Part shown: piece after piece, positions 26,911 through 40,337 of the stretch | How the letters are laid out: every line of letters starts with the position of its first letter | Position numbering within the stretch: position 1 is the first letter of the stretch | Assembly: GCF_963662255.1 (NCBI RefSeq) | Contig: NC_085049.1 | Location: forward strand, 63,101,158 to 63,165,157 | Direction: 5' to 3' | Origin: Cinclus cinclus | Lineage: Eukaryota; Chordata; Aves; Passeriformes; Cinclidae | DNA length: 64,000 nucleotides | Notes under the pieces: generated by a model | Told to the model about the DNA's origin: nothing | What the model saw: the letters and a program-made list of their open reading frames with translations, nothing else | Database searches by the model: none | Made by a program: the position numbers and the translations under genes

Positions 26911-27974
26911 CTTAGGAACCATCTTCAGTTTCATTAACTTGAGTATGTTTTGTGTTTTTTGTAAAAAGCAAAGGTTGTCTAAGAGCAAGTGTAGTTAGTT
27001 TTTAATAATAAAAGCACTCCGCTTGTTTTATTTACCTTAAAGATAAATGTAGTCACTAGGTGTTGTGCTGAAACTGTATTCAAGATGTAGAACTTAAATT
27101 TCAATATGGTCATACCTGATTATTTGATGCTTTACTAATGAGACAGATGACTGGTCCTTTTGAAGGCCTTTTCTTGAGTTCCTGTTTATTAAATAGTAAT
27201 GTAGACTCATTTTAAAGAAAGTAAAGCTATAAATCTGAATTACAGGTACGACAGGTGAAAACTAGAAGCTTCTTTGACTGACTGTTTAATTTCAAGCTTA
27301 TGGATCCTAGTTACCAAAAGGAAATAAACTGCAGTGGGAAGATTTCTGGTTATTCTTCAACATGCTTTGGTATGTTGAAAGGCAGCATACCTGGGCAGTA
27401 ATGTAAATATGAGCCTCCATTAGAATGCATATAATATTATTTGAAAGAATATTTTGGAAAAAGGATACTGTGTTTCAAGGCTATTGAACTGTGTAATTCA
27501 TGATCAGCTCAAGTACTTGACATAGAAACAGTTATTTGGTGAAAGAGTAGCATGTTCTAAACTTTTAAAGAAACAGTCCTGTTATATCAGTCAAAATGTG
27601 ATCCATTGACACCAATCATACCACTCTGACATAACAGATGACATCAGCTGGACTTTGTATATTGTAGGTAAATACTGTATATTTAAGGGTTGAATACAGG
27701 GGGGAAATACCAACAAAGTTGTTCCAAAGGAGGCTAAGGAACAAAGAACCAAGTAGATTTTAAAAAAAATTACCAAGGTAACATCTGTTGCTCTTAAACT
27801 TGGCTTATGAGTTTTGAATGTTAGTGTTGCTTTAGCATGGACTGTATTTGTGTCTCTTCATCCCAGCACATGGATTCCAGAAAGAAAAAGGCATTATGGG
27901 AACAAAGTTGCTGAAGGAATATAGTAGGAGAGGGAGGAAGGAATTGGCAATCTCTCATTGTAGAGGTGCAAATT

Positions 27975-28250
27975 GTCCTTGAGCCTGTTGTGATAGGACA
28001 GTGGGTATGGTTTTAAACTAAAAGAAAGTAGATTCAGACTAGATAAAAGGAAGAAATCTCTTATGCTGAGAGTGATTAAACACTGGAGCAGTTTGCCCAG
28101 GAGGTGGTAGATGCTCTGTCCTTGGAAATGCACAGTCAGATTGGTCAGGGCTCTGAGCAGCTTGGTTTAGTTGAAGATGTCTCTGTTTATTGCAGGGATG
28201 TTAGACTGAGTTGAGCTTTGAGGGTCTCTTCTAAGTCATTCTGTGACTGT
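27975..28250 (+). mobile_element. CR1 LINE fragment, 3' end, sense orientation
   Basis: The sequence follows the CR1 3' region. GTGATAGGACAGTGGGTATGG lies near 27989, followed by a GGTTTTAAACTAAAAGA block and then AAACACTGGAGCAGTTTGCC near 28078. GAGGTGGTAGATGCTCTGTC follows near 28101, then CTCTGAGCAGCTTGGTTTAG near 28151, and the copy ends in CATTCTGTGACTGTTGC tail-like sequence. It is more diverged than the copy at 22387 and clearly 5'-truncated. There is no functional frame. It belongs to intron 1 and lies in the same orientation as the host gene. Confidence 0.9.
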
Positions 28251-31248
28251 TGCTCAACTGGACTAGTTTGAGAGTTGTCATCTGGTGACATTATAATAGC
28301 AGGGTTCTTTTTTTCTCTCCTGGAGTTTTACAGCAAAACTGCTTCAGTACTTCTCCAATTGAAAAACTTACTTCCAGTACTGATCTTCATTAGAGCATGA
28401 TATTAAATCATGCTGCAGTAAGATTCTGTAGGGAATTTGAGTCTATGTAGAGGCAAACATTTAAATTTACCTTTTCATAAAACATTTTCTGTTGGTGAGA
28501 CAGATCTCAGCGTTTGGAAGCTTTATCCAGATCATTGACAGTAATAGCAATATCAGCCCCTGCAACACAACACCCAGAATGGAAAGTAGTTTGCTGTGAA
28601 GGGGTTTGGCTCACTGCTTGTCCTTGCCAGGATGAGACTGTGTAAGCATTAGGCTCAAACACCAGAAGAATGATAGTGTTTATAGTTTTGAAGAAGTTAT
28701 TTTGAAGATAAATATTAAATTTCACTTCTTCTGCCTGAAAAACAAAAAGAGGGCAAATGTGTCTGCCCAGCACAAGTATATATTTGGAAACAGTATTCTG
28801 TACATACTTTTTGATTTTTTTCAGTGTTTCTTTACAGAAATTTTGTAGTAAAATACCCATCTGTCCTTACTCTGCCTTTAAAATGTAGTTTGCAGGAGGA
28901 TCCTACAGAAATTCTGGTTTTGTTGATGGTATCAGTGCTGCTTGCCTGGCATTAGTCACAGTTATTTCACCTTTTTATAATTCTATTACAAATAAATTTG
29001 AAGACTACATGTACTTCAGGTTGTATTTTCTAATTATTCATGTCTGGTTTAATGTTATTGACTGACATTAATGCTTATTACTTTCCAAGGTTTCCTGTAG
29101 ACTAATGCTGTCTTGCTGGTCTGACATTTACTTGCAGATAAAGTTTTCTTTTTTAGTGGTTGCTGTTTATCTCCTCTGCTGAGCCAAGATGAAGTATTGT
29201 CACTGACTCAGTTCTATGTAACCTTTTGTTGTTGTTCCATAATCTTTCTCTGGTCTCTGTTCAAGGTCTAGAAAATTTGCTTGGATACCTTCAGGTAGAG
29301 AATTGTTTATACTGAAAGGAGTTAATGTGAAGTTTGAGTAAGCATCCTTTGATGTGCTAGACTGTTTGCTCAGTCTGGAAGGGGAGTGGCCTCTCAAAAT
29401 GATTAACTGGAGTCACCCAGATTATGTAGTGGTAATTTCATAGCTCTGCTTAATTTCAGAGTCTGTTACAGCCTTAGTTTCAGCCTCAGTTACTTGGAGG
29501 AAGAGCAGTATGTAATATGTTGTGTAAAAGATGTGCAGGGAAGAATGATCTGCTCAGTCAAAGAAAAGGAACATCGAGTGATACCAAAAGATCTTCAGTC
29601 TTACCTGTTGGTGTCCATGTAGCGTTCTTGTTCTTGAGCCAGCAACCTGATGTATGGCAGTTGCCTTACTTTGTGTACAGTTTAAATAAAGTTGTACCTT
29701 AGCTTTTTTTAAATTTCCCCTGGCTTCTTGAACCCTGAAAAGTACCTGTTGTGAGTCTGTCACCTGTTGAGACTTAATTTGGAAGCAAGGTGTTGGTGCA
29801 GAAGTATGACAGAAGGGTCTGCATGTAGTTATTGTGGTGGCTGGAACCTGTTGCAGTGGAAGAAGACACTTGTGCTTTACTTTATTTCCTATTCATTTGT
29901 TATTTCCCCCTGTCATCTTCCCTCAGCAGCATTTGGTGTTGTCCTTTATTTTGTTCACAGATTGCTTTTATTTCAGATTCCAGGTTTTGTTTAGCTAATC
30001 TAAATAAACTTTCGGCAAAACTGCAATTTTTCAGGCTATTTTCTTGGTACATAGCAGTTCTATCATAGTGCTTTCTGTAAGGACAGTCTTTTCCTTGGAT
30101 TTGATGTGCACTAATGGTCAGTGCTCTACTTCTGTGGAGGTACTAAATTGGCTTCAGAAGCCTCATGCTTTCCTTTCTGCCTTGTAGGGCATACTGCCAC
30201 CACCTCGCTGCCAGCACAGCTATTTACAAAGCTGCTTGGCAAAACGTACATTAAAACTCTTCTTTCTTTCTCAGGTTGTCAGCTGAACAGCCATTTGCTT
30301 TAGGAGTAGTGTCTTAATGTGTTTAGTATCCTTGGCAATGATTACTGGAATGATCCATGTGTGCATATTCAGTTGACCATTAAATGGCAGCACGAACATT
30401 TCAGACAGACATAGCAGCGTTTGTCTGAGTGCTGTAACAGAGCAAATTGGTGCCACGCTGGGGAAGTCTTGACTGCTATGTAAAAATTAACACAACAGGA
30501 AAATACTGTAGTTGATTTAGTGTACAGAGATTTTCTGTTGCAGAGGAGTCTCTGAAGTTATACTGATGACAGGCTTGGAGAAGGGAAGAAGAGACAAATA
30601 ATATGTACTTTTTAAAAAATATTGAATCAGAGAAGTTTATAAGTTTGGGTAAAAGATGTTCATGAATTCAAACAAATTTTTCAATCATAGTTCAAAGATT
30701 ATTTATTGCAAGAATGAGTTTATGTACTGCTCCTTTGACATGACCTTTGGATATTTCAGTGGAGCTATTAAACTTACTCATCTTGACTATAAGAAACTAT
30801 TTTAGGCTGTTGTTTCTGTCAGTAGTTGCTTTCGTAGTTGTGACCAACGTAATGTATCTCTCTATTATTTCAGGAATAGTAGTTATACCATTGAAAGTAT
30901 TATCAGAAAATTCTAGAAAAACACAGAATACTGAAGAGGCTGATAAATTTTACCCATTAAATGTCTTAAAAGTGTCAGTTCTATCATACCATATTTTTTC
31001 TTAACGTCTGGTTTTGTGCCTCTATGTAATGCCTTCACTGTATCAGATCTTCTATGTGGCCTGTTACTTCTTAGAAAAATTTACATATATGTCATCAGTA
31101 CTGTAGAATGTGTTCTGTGCCATTATGCTTATTGGTCTCTTAATTCACTAAGTGAAAACTCTTCCTGTGTTGCATATGACTCTTCCTTTAGAAAAAAAAC
31201 CTGAAAAACAAACCATCAGTTATTGTGAAAGAGTTTGTTTTTCCTGGC

Positions 31249-31398
31249 TTGGTGTTTGGGGTTTTTTTTGTGTTTTTTTTTTTGTTTTGTTTTGTTTTTT
31301 TTTTTGTTGTTGTTGTTGTTTGTTTTTTGTTTTTTGGTGTTTTTTTTTTTGTTTTTGTTTTGGTGGTGTTTTTGTTGTGTTTTTGTTGTTGTTGTTTT
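31249..31398 (+). repeat. 150-nt block of G and T only
   Basis: From 31249 to 31398 the plus strand contains no A and no C. The block mixes T homopolymers, TTTTG units and a (TTG)n run near 31304-31322 and 31384-31397. The frames it leaves open encode only Phe, Leu, Val, Cys, Trp and Gly and are not genes. In the pre-mRNA it would be a long U/G-rich segment. Confidence 0.95.
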
Positions 31399-33056
31399 AC
31401 TTCTGCATATACACTTTGATATTATTCTTAGGCACAGGGCTGTACATATGGTGATTATGGAAGGGTTTGATTTTACATTTGCCTGATTGGTTTTACTGTC
31501 AGGACATGTGTTGCTCGATGGGGCTTTTTTTTGTGTTCACACTATACAGAACATGTATAGAGGTTCAACAAGTAATAAACCAAAAATGTGACATTTGGAG
31601 GAAAAATTTTGAGCTAGATAAATAATTTTTATAACAATCTTCATTTTGTGTGCAGTCTTAACAATTACAATTTCTTTTTTCCCTGGGATGAGTTCTCACT
31701 TGGTGGTTAATTTCTAGGCAGGCCATCGTAAGGTTTCCCCAACACTTTCCTCAGTGCTATTAATTTCTGTTCTGTTTTTTTATCTTGCTTAGAAACTTGT
31801 AGCCTTGTTCTTTGTTCATCCAAACAGGTGTGTCTTCAGTTTTTGTCTCAATTTATAGTGCTCTGATGTGTTTGTCTCTTAGTGCTTGATTCAAGAACAT
31901 CAAAATAAGTTGAAAGCTTTTCATTGCCTTAGGTCTCGGGCTGTAAATGAAACTTTTTTGTTAGCACAATAAGAAGCCAATGTTAAAGGCTCTTGTGTGG
32001 GAGTTCAGATGCTTAGAGGACAGGTGGTTCTGGGCTGAGAGCTGCTGGAGTTTGGGAGAAGGTTTTTTGGTATGAGATTGTTTGATTTGGTGCCTGAACT
32101 GTGATGGGGAAAAAAAAAAAAACAAAGCAGCCTTGAAAACTATGCCTTTTATTGACTAAATTGCTCAGGCTCACAAAATATTGGAGGTACTTACTTTTCA
32201 GTCTCAGAACCAACATTGTCTTCTTGAACCTAGAAGGAATTTTCTACTCAGTGTTGTTCCAAAGACTTGCCTGTATGTCTCAGAAGTGATAGTGCAACAC
32301 TGTAAATGTATTGCTGAAGTAATCCCAGTGTTAGGGAGAAGCACGTTTTTTTTGCACAGCTCTTTTTTAAAAATCTTTTCTCCCTGAATGCTCTGTTAAG
32401 GCTTTATGATTATTAATCAAAGCTCAAAAAATTACAGACATTGGTTTTGGTTTCCAGTGCTTATTACATCTTTCGAGATCTGAAGTTCTGTGACTGTCTG
32501 GTAGTATTTATGCTACATCCATGTAACCTTTTAGTTTTTGCCTTCCCCCTCAATAGAAAAGAGGCTTTCAGTTTATGGGTCTGACAGCAAATGTAGAAGC
32601 TTTGCCAGTCAGTTCATTTGTTTTCTTGGCTTAAATGTCAGCCAATTTAACCAGACTCATACTGTGTTTTTTCACTTGGCAGTTGGGAGAACAGAGCCTT
32701 TGATAATTAACATGGAGTTATTAATCAGTATGACATATCTAATCCAGGGAGATCTATCAAATAGTACATCTCTGTTGATCTTGCTGTTTGGTATTGCTTG
32801 ACTCTACGTGGGAGCGAATGCATGTCTACATTTTAAAGAATGTAAACTTGCTGTGGTTACCTAAGTAAAGCTTTTTGAGTCCAGAGAAAGAAGATAAGCA
32901 TAGGATATGAAAAAAAGACTGTGAAATTTAACATTTTGACAAATTTGGTGGTTTTCAGTGTTTTAAATTCTGTACTGGTAGCATAGTTAAATATGCCTGT
33001 AATAATGTTCAATATGTATTTTTTACTTAAAAGTTTAATTTAAAAACCCAAACACA

Positions 33057-33120
33057 CCCCCCCCCCTTGTACTAATTTATGTCCTTCATTATTCTTTAAA
33101 GGCAAAGGGATTGGGGGGGG
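33057..33120. repeat. C10 and G8 homopolymers, complementary, 46 nt apart
   Basis: A run of ten C (33057-33066) and a run of eight G (33113-33120) lie on the same strand with 46 bases between them. They could pair into a C-G clamp. Both may also simply be slippage-prone homopolymers. Confidence 0.8.
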
Positions 33121-36100
33121 CTGAAGATAAGGAAAAGCATTCATAGTCAAAATTAAATTAGGACAGGGTAATTTCCATATATTTCCTCTCTTTGAGTGGT
33201 TTTTCCAGTTGATGATCTAGATCAGGAGCTGAATATAGATGCTCTCATTCACTTAGGGAGGAGCCTGTTTGCCTATATTAACTAGTAAAACTATACTCAG
33301 ATAAGAAGTTAACCTTTTTAAATACCTTTGTACCTCCAATTTCGAGTTAATTGTTTGGCTGTGATTCTGTAAGTACATTAAAAAAGGCTTCACTGGGAAA
33401 GTTTAGTTCCATATTGAATATTGTTCATAAATATAAAAGCTATGGTGGTCCTTTTGCCTTTTTCCACTGGGGAGGTCAGATTAAGCTGAGGTATTTGACT
33501 TTGCAGTTTTCTTTCATCAGTAACAAAGGCCTTGTTTGTCAGGTGTCACTTATATCTGTACAATGTCAGTTCTTTGACCCAATGCAGCATAAAGCTAGTA
33601 ATTTTTTTAAGTAGCTGTGCTCCTGACAAGAGAGTCTGGTTGCTTCCAAAGGCCAAGTGTGGAAAAATGCAGTAGAAATTTTTTTTCACTGATGTGAACA
33701 AATGTGAGTTGAGACAAATACAAAGACAGGTGCAGTGACTAAAATTCCGTGTTTGTGATCCATTCTTGTAGAGTAGAATTGTGACTGTTAGGAGATACAT
33801 CTGTACTATTTGTGAATTTTATGAGTGCTCAAACTGGTTGTGTATTATCTTGGATAAATCACCCATATATTTCTCCTTAGTGTAATTAATAGTTTGCTCT
33901 GTATTTGATGTGCAACATACTGATATGAATGTTTGCATTTATTTTTTAAATTCAGGTGGATTGAGAACAGTTTAGCGTAGTGGAAAAGTGGTTTTCTTTT
34001 TAGAATAAGGGGACAATATCCTTGACAGGTGTTTCTTATTTCTGTTGGTAATTAATACCATTTGCAGAACTCTGGAGTTTTTCAGGCCTCTCTTTCTGAC
34101 ACAAGGAGTTCATATAGAATGTTGTTACCTGTTTTCTTTCATGTCTTGTGCCTGGGCTTTAGTTTGCTAACCCCTCTTTAAGAGCTATGCTGCATTCATG
34201 CTGTTGCTCATGCTCAAGTAGGGTTTCTGATCCTTTCCTCCCACTTCAGCTGTTTTCTTACATGTGAGTTTTCCAGAACAAGAGCTGCCTTTAGATGTTT
34301 GGAAAATGCCTGCTGCCTTGTAAAGCAGCCTGTAGAAACAGTCTGGGTGCAACTTCAGTGTTTATCTAAGTGGAAAAGTAATTTTAAAATGCTTAATCTC
34401 TATGTAGATGGACCTTGATGCAATATAACTTACGAAAACAGAAGAGTCAGCACTTAGACTGATCCAAAGCTAATTGAAGTTGAAGGACAGGTTCCCTTTG
34501 ACTTCAAAGGGCTTTGAATCAGCAAAATCTTAGTGAGCTTTTGGTATTTGTGACACTCATAAAATAAACTGACTAAAATTTAGGCTGTTAAATAGCTTTA
34601 TTGGTTTTGAAAATTTTAACTGAATTTGTTTAAACATACAAGTATTAAGCACACATAGTAATTGTGTATGAAGATCTTAATGCCTTGCTTTTTTAACTTC
34701 CAAGAAACCAAGAGTCTGGGAAATGGAAGGAAGTAGAAGGGCTTTTGAGGATGTTAGCCATTGGCAGTGTAAAAGACCTCTGAATTTTGGTGAATAGACA
34801 AGTGCAGAATCTGGCTGAATTACTGCTTTGGAATCAAAGTGCTTTCATGTCTGCCTGCAGTACAGCCTGGGTGTTGTGAACATACAGATATGCTAAATGA
34901 GAAGTGCTGTCCTTCAGGCATCGTGGGAGGGATTGGTGTGTGATTCAGAAAATGAACCAAAACACACCTGTTTAAATCTAATTTTACCTGGATAATTTTT
35001 AAAAATTGAGTTTGTGCTCAGAACTGTGTTATGTAAATGATTTTAAAAAGACATTCAAGACAGGGGTTTTAAGACTAGTGGAGTGAACTGAGTTAATGAC
35101 AGTGAATGCTGGAAAATAGAAAAGGTAAATTTTAGCATTGCATTACTTGTAAGAACAAAAAGACCAGTTCTTCAGAGCTAGACTGCAGATTGTTTGTAAG
35201 AAGCAGCAGTTCCTTTAATATAGTGTGGCTTCCTTTATTTTGCATCACTATAAGGATTGAGCAAATATGTCTCTGCCAGCTTTTGTGGGTTGTATCAGAT
35301 AGTGTTGTATCAGATTGCTTGTCCTCATTCTGTCTGCAGAAGACTAGAATTTGCACTAGTTGCATTCAAATATATGCATCTATCTGCTGTGACATCTGAA
35401 ATAATTGATTTGGGTACAACTTACTCAGAGTAGAGAAATTTACAGAATAGATAGTCAAGCCTGTGTGTTCTGTTCTAAAACTAAATATGGAAAGAACTGC
35501 ATTCTTCTCACAATCATTAAGAATTTGGGGAAACATTGCTTCTACATGTATATTACTAATCAAGTAATTCCATCTTGGATTAAAGCTAGATTTATTGTTA
35601 AAGGGAGGTAAGAAGTATGCATCTGCTATTAACAGTTGAAAATGAGTATTAGACAATCTGGACTTCTCTGTGAAAGTGCTATCATTTTAGAGAACCAGTT
35701 TTAATTTTGGACTGTACAGATCATATTTTCAAAGCTCTGTTCACTGATGTCTTGTCTTAAACTTCCAAGATTCAGCAGGTTCTGCAAATTTGGCCATGAG
35801 AATAAAGAATTCAAAAAGAGGACATACTAAATGCTAGATATTAGTCAATTATTCCTTTTTTGTCCTCCTTTACCATTCTGAACTACCAAGAATACTGTTG
35901 CCTTAAGGGAGAAAAATTTGGTTTCATATCAGCGAGCATCTCTTCCTTTAAAAAGCTGACATGCATTTCAGTAGAAGAAAACATTCTGTCACATGTGAAT
36001 TCCTACTCCTTGTTCCTTTTTACTGTTGAATTATTTGAAAATCAAGCCGTGAATTAATTCTGAATGTTAGCAAAAATGGTACTTCATTACTCCATGAAAC

Positions 36101-38273
36101 CCTCCCATAACAGGAGAAATTTTTAAATTATAGCTAACAAAATACTTGGGGTTTTTTTATTAGCTTGAGATTTAGAATGTTTCCTGGATTTTCCAGTCCA
36201 TATATCTGTTACTTTATATGTAATATTCTTCGGCAGTAGACCTTATTTTTGATGTAAAAATTGTATAGGTTTAAGTACTTGCAGGATCAAAAGCTAGGAA
36301 CTTCCTGTTTCCCTTCAAAGGCACCTGTATTTTTCAGATACAGCCCAAGTGGAAAATTGGAAAGAAACTGTTGTGCTGTCAGGTAGCATTAGGGCATTAC
36401 ATAGCTAAAAGTTGTATGTATCTTTTTTTGAGAATAATACATGTAGGAAGATACAGGTTTCAGAAAAAATCATGGGAGCGTTGAGTAAAACTACACATAA
36501 ATCACGTGTCCTTCCAAATTTTTTTGGAAGTTGGACTTTACATGGGCAGTTTTTTTAAGAAGTTTGAATGCAGAAATAAAACAATTTCAAGTAAGATCTT
36601 TATAGCCTGGTCCTGAGCAGGAAAAGTAAAAGTCCCCTTTGGAATGCTCTCTGAATGCAGTTTCTTAACAATAAGAATATCCTGCTTTTGAATGAGAGAG
36701 AGTAAAATTATTCATACTAAGGTGTGGCTTTATTGCACATAATGCATTAAAGGAGCAGTTTAGAAACTGCTGGCTTAACTGTATCTGTAGCAGTATATTT
36801 TATTTCCTGGGTTTCTGTACCCAGAGCCTGACTAATTCTGCTTTATAGTAGCTATGATTGTCTAATATGCTAGTTACCTGTTTTGTAATCCACCTCTTTC
36901 CCTTTGGATGCAGGTGCTGCTTTGCCAGTGATTTTACTGTTCATCTCAGACTTTGGAGCTCATATCCCAAAGGTCTTCTGTCCATCTCTAATGTTACTTG
37001 CTGTCCTAAACAGTCTAGTCTTGTGAAAGTTTAGCCTATGTATTCATTCTCCTACCACCAGCAGACACTTGCAGATTTGTTCCACCAATTTGTTCTCCTT
37101 TTTTATTATGAAGCAGCTTAAAAAAGGAGTAAGTTCCACAGTTGCAATGTGTATACTTAAAGGGATGTTGTCAATACAAAATTAATCATATTCACAATTT
37201 GTTATTAAATGTGGATCTTTGGCATACTGCTTCTTGCATTTCTCTGTTTAAAGGAGAACACTGGGGAAAATCTAATTTTGTATGTGAATTACAAATTCAC
37301 ATTTATAGGAAGGCAAAGAAGCTGATGGGGAGAAAAATATTTGAGTGTTTCTGAGACTTCAGTATGCCATGCTTGTGTTGAACACTGCATATGTGATTCT
37401 TGGAGGCTATGAGCAGATAAATAAGGTATTGAGAAATAACATCAAGGGTGAACTGTCCATATGGAGTAAGGAAAGACAGAACTGTGCCTCTTGTTATGCA
37501 AGGGCACACATGTGGCACACAGCAGAGTTCAATTACCAGCTCAGACTTGTGGCAGCGTCTTAAATGACCTGGACCCTTGTTATTATGGTTTGCTTGCTTA
37601 AAACTTTCTAGGGAGAAAGTGCCTTCTGCCTTGTTCCCAGTTCCATCCTACTACCTGACTCTTGAGAAGCATCCCTTCTAGCCATTGTTACCATACCCTG
37701 GCTGTCCTATTTCCCTGGGTGGGATGGTGTTTGAGAACTGCTTTTGTGTTTAGGACATTCAGCATTGTCCCCTTCATCCTTTTGTGAAAAGGGTGAAATA
37801 CAGTGGAGTTTGGTAAGTTTTCATCATGAAAAATTGGGCTGAAAAAGAGAAAAGGTTGTAGTCTCCTTCTGCTTAGTGAGATTAGTGAAAGAGATTGTGG
37901 AGGAAGCCACAGAGCACACACTCAGCAGGTTTTCAGATGACTGTTTCCTTTATTATTATTGGATTGTGAAATTGGTGATTAAGTTAGCTGTGTTTCTTAA
38001 AAAAACAAACAAAAAAAACCAAACAGAAAAAACAAACTGAAGGTTCTTTTTTTTCCCAGATAGAAACAAAAATTGAAAAAATTTATGGTCATCAACCTCT
38101 TGAAATGTTCTTCCTCAGTCCAGTAATCTTGCTTTAAGGATATTGTTTTAAGTATAACTTGCATATTGCCCAAGTTTTCTGTAAGCCTTCCTGCATTTTT
38201 GTGTCAGTCAATTAAACTTCATTTTCTGATTAACTAATTTTTCTCACTTATTGTTGTTTATTTTTGTTTTCAG

Positions 38274-38304
38274 GCTTCCTTAAGCCAGACTCAATATTGA
38301 TAGA
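38274..38304 (+). other. CDK17: CDK17 exon 2, 5' UTR part
   Basis: This is 31 nt of untranslated leader between the acceptor (TTTTCAG, ending at 38273) and the initiator ATG. An in-frame TAA at 38281-38283 rules out an N-terminal extension from exon 1. There is no ATG in this segment. Confidence 0.9.
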
Positions 38305-38422
38305 ATGAAAAAATTTAAGAGAAGACTTTCCTTAACCTTGCGAGGAAGCCAGACCATCGATGAATCGCTGTCTGAGCTAGCAGAACAAATGACAATTGAA
38401 GAAAACAGCAGCAAAGATAATG
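38305..38422 (+). CDS. CDK17: CDK17 coding exon 2: residues 1-39 plus first base of codon 40
   Basis: This is the first coding exon of cyclin-dependent kinase 17. It encodes residues 1-39, beginning MKKFKRRLSLTLRG and ending ENSSKDN, which I recognise as the vertebrate CDK17 N-terminus. CDK16 and CDK18 begin with related but different sequences (CDK16 with MDRMKKIKRQLS), so the paralogue call is secure. The start codon has A at -3, and an in-frame stop lies 24 nt upstream. The segment is basic at first and then acidic. RRLS (residues 6-9) is a basophilic-kinase-type site. The acceptor is T-rich and ends in TTTTCAG. The donor is G|GTAAGC at 38422/38423, and the exon ends in phase 1. Retaining the intron would run to a stop at 38611. 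Confidence 0.97.
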
Positions 38423-40337
38423 GTAAGCATATCTTTCACTTTTTAGAAAATGCAAGAATTTTGTCAGCCCTTATTCAAGTGAGCATTGCTGGGTTTATTT
38501 CAATTTTCACAGTTGCAGGGACTTTCTCACTAACCTTTTTTTTTATTATTTATCTTACATTGCACTACCCTAGTCCCTTCAACATATTGATACGTTATTG
38601 TATATTGGTTTGATTTCCTTTGGTATTGAACTGTTTATCAAAAGCTGCCTAAATTTATCTTTTTATGTCATGTGCAGCAAGTCTTATAGGGGCTCTTGCA
38701 ATATATACACCCATTGTACGGGTTTAGTGGGTCTCACATCAGCTTCATATGGCTTCAAATTCAGTCTGTTCTCAAAATCATTATTTAGTAATATGATTGA
38801 CTAATTGCTTAAGCATTCCATAGAAAACTGTTTACCTTACATTGGTGATGAAATGCAGTAGTCTAAATTGTATCATCTCTTCATGTCTCTCAGTAGTACT
38901 TCCCTTCAGCAATATGAAGGTGACTAGAACCATTCAGGATGACCAGCTTGTCTCTGTATTCTTACTTAAGTCTTTGGCTGATCCCATAAATGTACCGACT
39001 GCTGTAAAGTCTGCATTAGTGATGATGCCGCTCTTGGATGCAATCTGCAGAAAATAATGACTGGAAGAGGTTTTGTTGCTTTTTCTGTTTCCTGGGCTTG
39101 CAGCATTTAAGTCATACTTCATCTTCAATGCTGATTAATGTTATTTTTGGCTTTGCTGATATCGAAGAGGTTTTCATATATCAGGAGTTCTGAATTTTAT
39201 TTTTCTCCCAGTTCGCAACAATAAACTATTCCAAATTCTCCCACTGGAAAGTTACAGGGCCAGGAAGTTTGGGCAGAGGAAGCAGAATTTACCTTTGGCA
39301 AAACAAAGTTAACGTTTTTCATTTTTACCTTTAATCCCTGGTAAATTCATTGCTGTTGTCCTGTTTTTACTATGGGCCATGCTCAGTATTTTGGGAGGAC
39401 AAGGTTTATTACAACTTTTTGTGTGTTGATATAACAGGTCTTCTCTGGAGCAACAGTTCTAGTTTTTTTGCACTGATACCTATTAAGTCCTTTCTGAGAC
39501 ACTTAGTTGTCCCACATGATTTTATTTGTATTTGCCTTTGTTACTGGTGCATATATTTTCAGACCTGTATATACTTCTGCAAGATTGATTTCATTATGTA
39601 AATAAGTGCAAAGAATCTTACTTTCATGCTGAGAAACAAACATGAAGATTGTTACCAAATCAGTGAGTGTACTGGGCAGGATTGCTGAATTGATTCATTG
39701 AAAACTTAATCCAGAAATAAAAAGACTTTACCTTAAACTGGACCATGTATGTCCTGGGTGTCAGCTCGAGGGACAGAGAACACATTAACTTGTTTACAGA
39801 AGCATGAGCTTATGCCATCTTAAACCATCTATAAACCATTTGCAGCTTGTAATATTTACCTGAGAATAATTTCAAACAGTAATACTTGGATGCCTGCATG
39901 CTTGTCGCCAAACTGTGACGAGCTTAATTTGTCAGTAGATGTCTGAAGTGTTAAAATAAGTAAAAAATACAGTTCAAGAAAATGTTCCTAATTGCAAATT
40001 AATTACCTAGCTTTTAGTGCTCTTTTTATTTTGCTTTCCATGGTAATTCATTGGCTAAAGGGAATCTTAGGTATTAAAATTGTGATAATAATATATGCTA
40101 TGCATCCAGAACGTTGCTGATGCCATAGTACAGTTTTATTGGATACACTCAAGGAGTTGAATGCACTCGGTCCTCTTAAAAGAAGACAGAGAATATAAAC
40201 TGTACTTTGCTGTGCCTAACCTTTAACTCATCATTTCATGGCATTAAAAAAAGTTTTACTGATGCTTGCTACCTTTTTCAGATTCTTCCAGAATGCGGTT
40301 ATTCGTACTTGTGCTGTCTTTGATCTTGCAGAGGTGA

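Larger units (their letters stand above)
3622..38273 (+). other. CDK17: CDK17 intron 1 (34.7 kb)
   Basis: It is bounded by the GTGAGT donor at 3622 and a T-rich acceptor ending in TTTTCAG at 38273. A good branch-point candidate, CTAAT, lies about 37 nt before the acceptor. The first 400 bases are still CpG island. The remainder is AT-rich with many short T-runs on the transcribed strand. Identified contents are two sense CR1 fragments (22387-22988 and 27975-28250), a T33 tract with an antisense poly(A) signal (26859-26910), a 150-nt G/T-only block (31249-31398) and several simple repeats. Open frames in it are short or low-complexity, and I could not assign any to a protein. Confidence 0.85.

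Noticed and set aside
28507..28860. 117-codon minus-strand frame in intron 1
   Set aside because: Its length is within chance expectation for this composition. No family was recognised, and there are no supporting splice or promoter signals.
31152..31486. Hydrophobic 'membrane protein' frames rich in Phe, Val, Leu and Cys
   Set aside because: Caused by the G/T-only low-complexity block. Three frames are open simultaneously.
38423..38613. Extension of the CDK17 N-terminal frame past residue 39
   Set aside because: This is intron read-through. A strong donor lies at 38422/38423, and the known protein continues in exon 3 with EPIVKNGRPP.
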